Both the position numbers and the translations under genes were made by a program. The notes under the pieces are model-generated. The model did not search any database. It had not been told where the DNA came from and saw nothing but the letters and a program-made list of their open reading frames with translations. A stretch of 11,012 nt of DNA from contig CAMOHL010000013.1 of the NCBI GenBank assembly GCA_946615295.1, forward strand, positions 1 to 11,012, in the 5' to 3' direction. This document shows positions 1-5,748 of this stretch, one piece after another (the stretch's first letter is position 1; the number at the start of each line of letters is the position of its first letter). This DNA is from an uncultured Clostridia bacterium. GTDB lineage: Bacteria; Bacillota; Clostridia; Christensenellales; UBA1242.

Positions 1-797
1 TGTTTGGTAAAAAGGCCTATGTTACAGGTTCAGGTCAGTTGCATGGTGAAGCATTTGCAATGGCATTTCAAAAGATATATACTTTTGGACCAACATTTAG
101 AACCGAAAATTCAAACACCAAGACACATGCAAATGAATTTTGGATGATTGAACCAGAAATTGCATTTTGCGATATTAACAGGCTTATGGACATCGAAGAA
201 GAATGTTTGAAATTTATTGTCAAAAGAGTTTTGGAAAACTGTAAGGAAGAGCTTGAGTTTTTGGATAAGAACATTCAAAATGGTCTTATTGAAAAATTGC
301 AAAAACTTGTTGATAGCAACTTTGTTAGAATAACTCATAAGGAAGCAATTGACATTTTGAAATCATCAGGTCAAAAATGGGAATTTGAGCCAGATTATGA
401 TGATGACATAGCAAAGGAACACGAAAAGTATTTGACAGCACACTTCAACGGACCAGTGTTCATTAGAGATTGGCCAAAGGATATCAAAGCATATTATATG
501 AAGCTGAATCCAGATGGCAAAACAGTTGCAGCTGTTGACTTGGAAGTTCCAGGAGCAGGCGAACTTATGGGTGGAAGTCAAAGAGAAGCAGACTACGACA
601 AAATTTTGCAAAGATGCAAGGAGTTGAATGTTGACACAACAGCCATTGATTGGTATTTGAATTTGAGAAGATTTGGCTCTGTTGAACATTCAGGTTTTGG
701 AATGGGATTTGAAAGACTTATTATGTATCTAACAGGAATTGAAAACATAAGAGATGTCATACCTTTCCCAAGAACACCAAAAAACTGCTTGTATTGA
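1..797 (+). CDS. asnS: Asparaginyl-tRNA synthetase, C-terminal part (5' end outside window)
   Basis: Charges tRNA-Asn with asparagine in the cytoplasm; class II synthetase of the Asp/Asn/Lys group. The frame is open from base 3 and gives 264 residues of what is normally a protein of about 460, so the N-terminal anticodon-binding OB domain and motif 1 lie upstream. Visible are the motif 2 block FGPTFRTENSNT (fragment residues 28-39, with the ATP-contacting FRTE at 32-35), FWMIEPE just after it, and the motif 3 block GMGFERL (233-239) with its invariant Arg. The ending RDVIPFPRTPKNCLY is typical of AsnRS and excludes AspRS. The stop is TGA, with an in-frame TAA three codons later (804-806). The TTG at 39 is an internal Leu codon, not a start. 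A hairpin terminator follows at 813-838, so gltX appears to be a separate unit. Confidence 0.96.
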   Translation, partial: FGKKAYVTGSGQLHGEAFAMAFQKIYTFGPTFRTENSNTKTHANEFWMIEPEIAFCDINRLMDIEEECLKFIVKRVLENCKEELEFLDKNIQNGLIEKLQKLVDSNFVRITHKEAIDILKSSGQKWEFEPDYDDDIAKEHEKYLTAHFNGPVFIRDWPKDIKAYYMKLNPDGKTVAAVDLEVPGAGELMGGSQREADYDKILQRCKELNVDTTAIDWYLNLRRFGSVEHSGFGMGFERLIMYLTGIENIRDVIPFPRTPKNCLY

Positions 798-812
798 TAT
801 TGTTAATCAATC

Positions 813-838
813 AAAAATGGGCTTTGTGGCTCATTTTT
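813..838 (+). terminator. Intrinsic terminator after asnS
   Basis: A 10-bp stem pairs AAAAATGGGC (813-822) with GCTCATTTTT (829-838), including one G-U pair, around a 6-nt loop. The right arm itself supplies the short U tract. It starts 15 bases after the asnS stop and lies upstream of the gltX promoter, so it separates the two units. Moderately strong, because the U tract is only five bases. Confidence 0.65.
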
Positions 839-851
839 GTTGCTTATTGAA

Positions 852-880
852 TTGACAAACATTTATGTTTGCCATATACT
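852..880 (+). promoter_or_regulatory. Sigma-A-type promoter for gltX
   Basis: An exact -35 box TTGACA (852-857), a 17-bp spacer and a -10 box TATACT (875-880, five of six consensus bases) predict a start near 886-887 and a leader of about 27 nt before the gltX ATG. It lies just after the asnS terminator and probably drives gltX, glnS and trpS. No T-box leader fits in so short a 5' UTR. Confidence 0.8.
856..871. repeat. 7-bp perfect inverted repeat inside the gltX promoter spacer
   Basis: CAAACAT (856-862), two bases, then ATGTTTG (865-871). The repeat begins in the last two bases of the -35 box and fills most of the spacer to the -10 box, where a repressor or activator dimer would bind. It could be an operator, but a 7-bp repeat in AT-rich DNA may also be chance. 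Confidence 0.35.
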
Positions 881-913
881 TAAATAGTGAGAATTTACAG
901 TTAGAGGAGAATT

Positions 914-2383
914 ATGAAAGAAGTTAGAACAAGATTTGCACCAAGTCCAACAGGATATATGCATATTGGAAATTTGAGAACAGCACTCTATGCTTATCTC
1001 TATGCAAAACATTTTGACGGAAAATTTGTTTTGAGAATTGAAGATACAGATCAAAAAAGATTTGTTAAAGGTGCAACAGAAGTTATTTATGATACACTAA
1101 AAACAACAAAATTGATTCACGATGAAGGACCAGACAAAGATGGCGGATACGGTCCTTATGTTCAAAGTGAAAGAAAGGAAATATACAAAAAGTATGCTTT
1201 GGAACTTGTTGAAAAGGGATATGCTTACTATTGTTTCTGTGGACAAAACGAAGAAGAACATGGCGAAGATGCAGAACAAGAGGTTGAGCAGACATACGGC
1301 TACAACAGACATTGCAGAAATTTGTCAAAGGAAGAAGTCGAAGCCAATCTAAAAGCAGGCAAAAGTTATGTTATAAGACAAAAAATACCTATTGATGAAA
1401 CAGTTACATTTCACGATGAAGTGTATGGCGACATAACAGTTGAAACAAACACTCTTGATGACCAAATTCTTTTGAAAAGTGATGGTATGCCAACATATAA
1501 TTTTGCAAATGTTATTGATGACCACCTTATGAACATAACACATATCATTAGAGGAAAAGAGTATATTTCTTCAACTCCAAAATATCAACTATTATACAAT
1601 GCTTTTGGTTGGGAATCTCCAAAGACAATGCATGTTTCAACAATTATGGGTAAAAATGCTGATGGCACAGTTTCAAAACTTTCAAAAAGACATGGCTCTG
1701 TTAGTTTTGCAAAACTTTTAGAAGAAGGATATTTGCCAGAGGCAGTTTTGAACTATATTGCACTTTTGGGTTGGAGTCCAAAAATGGAGCAAGAAATCTT
1801 TTCTCTTGAAGAACTTGCAAAGTTGTTTACAGAAGATGGCCTTGTAAAGACAAATGCAATTTTTGACTATAAAAAACTTGATTGGTTTAATAATCACTAC
1901 ATTTCAAATCTTTCACATGAAGAATTTGTGGAGCATTCAAAAAAATACATTGAAACACTACCACAAGATTTGAAAGACAAGTGGGATTTTGCTTCAACTC
2001 TTGCACAAGGAAGAATTGACAAATTTTCACAAATAGCAGAACTTTTTGACTTTGTTGAAAATTATGAAGATTTTGATTTGATGGAACTTGAAAACAAAAA
2101 GAATAAACTCGACAAACAACAAAGTCTTGAAATTTTGAAAGAAATTTTGCCACAACTAGAAAACATAGAAGATTGGACAGTTGAAAATATAAATAAAGTT
2201 GCTCAAGATTATGCAACACAAAAAGAATACAAAATTGGAAAAGTTATGTGGCCACTTAGAGTTGCTGTTACAGGCAAAGTTGTTACTCCTGGTGGTGGTG
2301 GCGAAATGCTATATCTTGTTGGAAAAGAAAAGTCTGTTGAAAGAATAAACAAGACAATAGAAAGACTTTTGAAAGAAATTTAA
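914..2383 (+). CDS. gltX: Glutamyl-tRNA synthetase (GluRS)
   Basis: Charges tRNA-Glu with glutamate; class I synthetase, 489 residues, a normal bacterial length. The Rossmann catalytic domain opens with RFAPSPTGYMHIGN (HIGH motif as HIGN, residues 17-20), followed by RIEDTD (41-46), YGPYVQSER (79-87) and the KMSKS loop as KLSKR (255-259). C107-x-C109, then Y130-x3-C134, matches the zinc-site pattern seen in part of the family. The helical anticodon-binding domain runs from about 320 to the end, with WPLRVAVTGK (446-455) and a glycine-rich stretch after it. The ATG follows AGAGGAG (903-909) at 4 bases. It is first in a likely gltX-glnS-trpS unit with its own promoter. Because GlnRS is encoded next door, this GluRS need not mischarge tRNA-Gln; whether it discriminates cannot be read by eye. 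Confidence 0.97.
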   Translation: MKEVRTRFAPSPTGYMHIGNLRTALYAYLYAKHFDGKFVLRIEDTDQKRFVKGATEVIYDTLKTTKLIHDEGPDKDGGYGPYVQSERKEIYKKYALELVEKGYAYYCFCGQNEEEHGEDAEQEVEQTYGYNRHCRNLSKEEVEANLKAGKSYVIRQKIPIDETVTFHDEVYGDITVETNTLDDQILLKSDGMPTYNFANVIDDHLMNITHIIRGKEYISSTPKYQLLYNAFGWESPKTMHVSTIMGKNADGTVSKLSKRHGSVSFAKLLEEGYLPEAVLNYIALLGWSPKMEQEIFSLEELAKLFTEDGLVKTNAIFDYKKLDWFNNHYISNLSHEEFVEHSKKYIETLPQDLKDKWDFASTLAQGRIDKFSQIAELFDFVENYEDFDLMELENKKNKLDKQQSLEILKEILPQLENIEDWTVENINKVAQDYATQKEYKIGKVMWPLRVAVTGKVVTPGGGGEMLYLVGKEKSVERINKTIERLLKEI

Positions 2384-2497
2384 AAAATATTGAAAATTTC
2401 ATAAAAAAAACATAAAAAATAGCGAAAATTTTGTAAATTTTATAAAATTTTATAAAAAAAAGAACAAATAACAACAAATAAAAATTTATTAAAAAAA

Positions 2498-2518
2498 GTT
2501 TAATTATTGAAATTAAAC
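2498..2518 (+). promoter_or_regulatory. Possible hairpin directly before the glnS ribosome binding site
   Basis: GTTTAATT (2498-2505) pairs perfectly with AATTAAAC (2511-2518) around a 5-nt loop. The next base begins the glnS Shine-Dalgarno GGGAG (2519-2523). The stem is mostly A-U and would be weak. It ends a 145-bp low-complexity AT-rich spacer (2384-2528) in which I see no convincing terminator and no well-spaced promoter. It may tune initiation on glnS or be chance. Confidence 0.3.
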
Positions 2519-2528
2519 GGGAGAATTT

Positions 2529-4217
2529 ATGAACTTAGATTTAGACAAAATTGTTCCTTCAAATTTTATTGAAGAAGAAATTTTGGACGATTTGAAAAAT
2601 GGAAGAAGCAAAGAAGTTATCACAAGATGTCCACCAGAGCCAAGTGGATATTGGCATATTGGTCATTGCAAAGCATGGATTATTGACTTTGAAACAGCCA
2701 TAAAGTTTGGTGGATACACTTATCTTAGAATGGATGATACAAATCCAAGCAAAGAGCAAGGAGAATTTGCTGATAGTTATATGGCCGATCTCGAATGGCT
2801 TGGCTACAAACCAAAGGCAATGATTTTTGCAAGTGAATCATATTTTGACAAGATTTATGAAATTGCAGAAGAACTCATCATGCAAGGTGATGCTTATGTT
2901 GATGAACTTCCACAAGAAAAACAACTTGCAATGAAGGGAACTTTAACAGAACCTGGAGTTGAAAGTCCATATAGAAACAGACCAAAAGAAGAAAGTTTGC
3001 AACTATTTAGAGATATGAAGGCAGGAAAATATCCTGATGGTTCATTAACTTTAAGAGCAAAAATTGATATGGCTCATCCAAATATTTTGATGAGAGATCC
3101 AATCATCTACAAAATTTCTAGAGAACATCACTACAAAACAGGCGACAAGTGGTGCATTTATCCACTCTATGATTTTGCTCACCCAATGGAAGATGCTTTG
3201 GAAGGTGTAACATATTCACTTTGCGATATGACATTTAGAGTTCATAGAGAACTTTATGATTGGTTTATTGAACATGGTTGGAAAAAGCCTTTTGCTCCAA
3301 AACAAAGAGAATTTTCAACACTCAATCTTGAAAATGTGTTGCTTGGAAAGAGATATTTGAAAGAACTAGTAAATCAAAAAAAGGTTATGGGTTGGGACGA
3401 TCCTAGATTTATGACTATTGTTGGTATGAAAAGAAGGGGTTACACAGCTGATGGAATAAAGAACTTTATAAACAGCTGTGGAGTTGTTCAAAGTGAAAGC
3501 ACAATTCCTTTTGTTGCACTTGAATATTTTATAAGAGAAGACCTCAACAAAATAGCAACAAGAGCAATGGTTGTTACAGATCCACTCAAAGTTGTTATTA
3601 CAAACTACCCAGAAGACAAAGAACTTGAATTTGATGTTCAAAACAATCCAAATGACGAAACAGCTGGAACACATAAGTCAGTGTTTAGTAGAGAAATCTA
3701 TATCGAAAAAGAAGACTTTGCTCTTAATCCACCACCAAAATACAACAGACTTGTTGTTGGAGGTATAGTTAGACTTAAGGGTGCATATATCATAAAATGC
3801 AACAATGTTGTCTATGATGAAAATGGAAATATTGATCACCTTGAATGTGAATATATAGAGAACACATTGAGTGGTGAAGAAAACAGCAATATGAAAGTTA
3901 AGGGAACAATTCACTTTGTGTCTAGCAAAAATTGTTTTGAAGTTACAATTAGAAACTTTAAAAACTTGACAAAGAAAGAATATTTGTGGCCATCAAAAGC
4001 ACTTGCAAATGGAACACCTATCGATGATATTTTGGAAGAAGATTCTCTTGTTGAAACAAAGGCTTTGGCAGAAAACTATTTGAAAAATGCCAAACCTTAT
4101 GACAAATTCCAATTTATGAGAAAGGGCTACTATTCAATGGATAAGGATAGTGATGAAAACAACTATATTTTCAACAGTACTGTTTCACTAAAAGATGGTT
4201 ACAAAATAAACAAATAA
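2529..4217 (+). CDS. glnS: Glutaminyl-tRNA synthetase (GlnRS), divergent
   Basis: Charges tRNA-Gln directly with glutamine; class I, 562 residues (the E. coli enzyme has about 554). The catalytic domain shows TRCPPEPSGYWHIGH (residues 32-46, HIGH at 43-46), LRMDDTNP (66-73), YPLYDFAHP (211-219) and GWDDPRF (288-294). By hand alignment with E. coli GlnRS, the Gln-recognition residues are kept: R33, Y214, C232 and Q259 (Arg30, Tyr211, Cys229 and Gln255 in E. coli). The KMSKS loop is unusual: E. coli VMSKR is replaced by LLGKR (271-275), so only the catalytic Lys and the next Arg remain. The two-barrel anticodon domain follows from about 340 (REDLN, AMVVTDPLKVVI, then VKGTIHFVS at 457-465). The start is set by GGGAG at 2519-2523. 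trpS begins 35 bp downstream. GlnRS is uncommon in Bacillota, so an origin by transfer is plausible, although base and codon use match the neighbours. Confidence 0.93.
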   Translation: MNLDLDKIVPSNFIEEEILDDLKNGRSKEVITRCPPEPSGYWHIGHCKAWIIDFETAIKFGGYTYLRMDDTNPSKEQGEFADSYMADLEWLGYKPKAMIFASESYFDKIYEIAEELIMQGDAYVDELPQEKQLAMKGTLTEPGVESPYRNRPKEESLQLFRDMKAGKYPDGSLTLRAKIDMAHPNILMRDPIIYKISREHHYKTGDKWCIYPLYDFAHPMEDALEGVTYSLCDMTFRVHRELYDWFIEHGWKKPFAPKQREFSTLNLENVLLGKRYLKELVNQKKVMGWDDPRFMTIVGMKRRGYTADGIKNFINSCGVVQSESTIPFVALEYFIREDLNKIATRAMVVTDPLKVVITNYPEDKELEFDVQNNPNDETAGTHKSVFSREIYIEKEDFALNPPPKYNRLVVGGIVRLKGAYIIKCNNVVYDENGNIDHLECEYIENTLSGEENSNMKVKGTIHFVSSKNCFEVTIRNFKNLTKKEYLWPSKALANGTPIDDILEEDSLVETKALAENYLKNAKPYDKFQFMRKGYYSMDKDSDENNYIFNSTVSLKDGYKINK

Positions 4218-4252
4218 AAATTTGAATCTATTAAAAATCAAGGAAAATATAT

Positions 4253-5344
4253 ATGAAAAATATTATTTTAACTGCCGACAGACCTACTGGAAAACTCCAC
4301 ATTGGTCATTATGTTGGTTCGTTGAGAGAAAGAGTTAAACTTCAACAAGAAGGGAATTTTGACAAATTCTTTATCATGATTGCAGATGCACAAGCACTCA
4401 CTGATAATTCAGGCAATCCACAAAAGGTTAGAGATAATGTTTTGGAAGTTATGCTTGACTATTTGTCAATTGGTCTTGACCCAAAAAAGATAACTTTTTG
4501 CATACAATCACAAATAACAGCTCTACCTGAAATGACTGAGTTTTTTATGAATTTGGTAACACTTCCAAGATTGCTTCGAAATCCAACCGTTAAAAGTGAA
4601 GTTGCAATGAGAGGCTTTGATAAAGTTGGTATGCCTGTTGGTTTTGCAACATATCCAATCAGTCAAGCTGCAGATATAACTGCATTCAAAGCAAACATTA
4701 TACCTGTTGGAGAAGATCAAGAGCCAATGCTTGAACAAACAAGAGAAATTGTAAGGTCATTCAACAGAACATACAATACAGATACTCTTGTTGAGTGCAA
4801 GGCAGTTTTGCCTGAAAATGAGGCGAGTTTTAGATTGCCAGGAACTGATGGAAATGCAAAAATGAGCAAATCTATTGGAAACTGTATTTATCTATCTGAC
4901 GAACCTGATGTTTTGAAAAAGAAAGTCAACTCAATAGTAACAACACCAAGAAAGTTGGAAGAACCTGGTGTTATTGAGAACAATGTTTTGTTTATATATT
5001 TAAAAGCATTGTGCAAAGATGAGCATTTTGCAAAGTATTATCCAGAATTTGCAAATTTGAACGAACTTGAAGTTGCATATCAAAAAGGTGGACTTGGAGA
5101 TGGAAAAATAAAGCAATTTTTGTATAATGTTTTGATGGATATATTCACTCCAATAAGGGAAAGAAGAAAGGTTTTGCAAACACAAATTGCAGAAATTATA
5201 GAAATTTTAAAGCAAGGGACAGAAGTTGCAAACCAAACAGCAAATCAAACACTTTTGGAAATGAAACAAGCAATGGGTATTGACTATTTTTCAGATGACA
5301 CATTCAAAAACGAACAAATAGAAAAGTTTTCAAACAAACAATAA
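4253..5344 (+). CDS. trpS: Tryptophanyl-tRNA synthetase (TrpRS)
   Basis: Charges tRNA-Trp with tryptophan; class I synthetase of the Trp/Tyr subgroup, active as a dimer in known relatives. Its 363 residues are a usual length. The HIGH motif is in DRPTGKLHIGHYVGSL (residues 9-24), the GEDQEP segment (153-158) belongs to the active site, and a full KMSKS loop AKMSKSIGN lies at 202-210. YPISQAADI (134-142) is typical of TrpRS. The ATG follows AAGGA (4240-4244) with 8 bases between. It lies 35 bp after glnS with no terminator, so the two are probably cotranscribed, and a strong hairpin terminator begins 6 bp after its stop. Unlike the neighbouring GlnRS, every catalytic motif looks standard. Confidence 0.97.
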   Translation: MKNIILTADRPTGKLHIGHYVGSLRERVKLQQEGNFDKFFIMIADAQALTDNSGNPQKVRDNVLEVMLDYLSIGLDPKKITFCIQSQITALPEMTEFFMNLVTLPRLLRNPTVKSEVAMRGFDKVGMPVGFATYPISQAADITAFKANIIPVGEDQEPMLEQTREIVRSFNRTYNTDTLVECKAVLPENEASFRLPGTDGNAKMSKSIGNCIYLSDEPDVLKKKVNSIVTTPRKLEEPGVIENNVLFIYLKALCKDEHFAKYYPEFANLNELEVAYQKGGLGDGKIKQFLYNVLMDIFTPIRERRKVLQTQIAEIIEILKQGTEVANQTANQTLLEMKQAMGIDYFSDDTFKNEQIEKFSNKQ

Positions 5345-5350
5345 AAAAAC

Positions 5351-5375
5351 AAGTGGTCAAACTGGCCACTTTTTT
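5351..5375 (+). terminator. Intrinsic terminator after trpS
   Basis: AAGTGGTC (5351-5358) pairs with GGCCACTT (5364-5371), with one G-U pair and a 5-nt loop, followed by a run of T to 5375 and preceded by an A tract. This is the most GC-rich stem in the window. It closes the gltX-glnS-trpS unit and separates it from the two-gene unit downstream. Confidence 0.88.
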
Positions 5376-5406
5376 AACATTTTCGACTAATACTAAATTT
5401 TTCATA

Positions 5407-5435
5407 TTGACATTAAAATTAAAAATATATATAAT
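5407..5435 (+). promoter_or_regulatory. Exact-consensus sigma-A promoter for the two-gene unit
   Basis: TTGACA (5407-5412), exactly 17 bp, then TATAAT (5430-5435). Both boxes match the housekeeping consensus completely, so strong constitutive transcription is expected unless something represses it. The predicted start is near 5441-5443, at the first base of the Shine-Dalgarno of the next gene. Confidence 0.85.
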
Positions 5436-5441
5436 AACAAT

Positions 5442-5448
5442 AGGAGGG
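5442..5448 (+). promoter_or_regulatory. Strong ribosome binding site that fixes the start of the 97-aa gene
   Basis: AGGAGGG lies 6 bases before the ATG at 5455 and is the best Shine-Dalgarno in the window. It rules out the in-frame GTG at 5353, which lies inside the trpS terminator and upstream of this promoter. Confidence 0.85.
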
Positions 5449-5454
5449 TTAGCA

Positions 5455-5748
5455 ATGCTCGCTTTAAAATTTGTTAAAATTGAAGAATATAACAGATATT
5501 TACTAGAAGATGAAAATAAAAACCAATACAGCTTGGTTCTTGAATTTTATGGGCTAGATAAGCCAAAAATTGATGATGTAATAACTCTGGATAATAGACT
5601 TTTGGACAAAAATTTTGAGGGCTATGCTCAACCTTATGCATTTGAAATTATCAAGAGCAAAAATGACTATGATGAAAAAAGAAAAATTGATTATGCAATT
5701 TTGACAATTAACGGCAAACAATTGCCAATTAGGAGAATATATGGATAA
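5455..5748 (+). CDS. Small protein of unknown function, 97 aa
   Basis: I do not recognise a named family. The protein is short, charged and soluble, with no signal peptide or membrane segment. Alternating hydrophobic stretches (LALKFVKI at 2-9, YSLVLEFYGL at 25-34, YAILTINGKQLPI) suggest a mostly beta fold, possibly a small barrel; this is inference. The C-terminus is QLPIRRIYG. The start at 5455 is set by AGGAGGG and by the consensus promoter directly upstream. Its last 8 bases overlap the start of the 523-aa gene, whose own Shine-Dalgarno (AGGAG, 5731-5735) lies inside this gene, so the two are almost certainly translated together and probably work together. Base composition is like the neighbours, with no sign of recent transfer. 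Confidence 0.85.
   Translation: MLALKFVKIEEYNRYLLEDENKNQYSLVLEFYGLDKPKIDDVITLDNRLLDKNFEGYAQPYAFEIIKSKNDYDEKRKIDYAILTINGKQLPIRRIYG

Noticed and set aside
795..806. TGA read as Trp, extending AsnRS by three codons to TAA
   Set aside because: Trp positions in all synthetases here are TGG and no gene contains an in-frame TGA, so the standard code fits. AsnRS already ends at its usual place.
798..913. T-box riboswitch before gltX, as often found before synthetase genes in Bacillota
   Set aside because: No T-box consensus (GGGTGG with ACCGCG) was found here or in 2384-2528, and the promoter leaves a leader of only about 27 nt.
68..2219. Antisense open frames across asnS and gltX
   Set aside because: They are Cys-, Phe- and Ser-rich mirror frames of AT-rich genes, without ribosome binding sites or recognisable protein features. 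Similar frames oppose glnS, trpS, the repeat protein, rnr and lepA.
2437..2453. Overlapping AT palindromes after gltX as a terminator or origin-like element
   Set aside because: ATTTTATAAAAT and ATAAAATTTTAT are perfect palindromes but contain only A and T in low-complexity sequence. No stable hairpin with a GC core results.
5353..5454. GTG start at 5353 extending the 97-aa protein to 131 residues
   Set aside because: It lies within the trpS terminator and upstream of the exact-consensus promoter. The ATG at 5455 has a near-perfect Shine-Dalgarno, and the extra residues look like translated AT-rich spacer.
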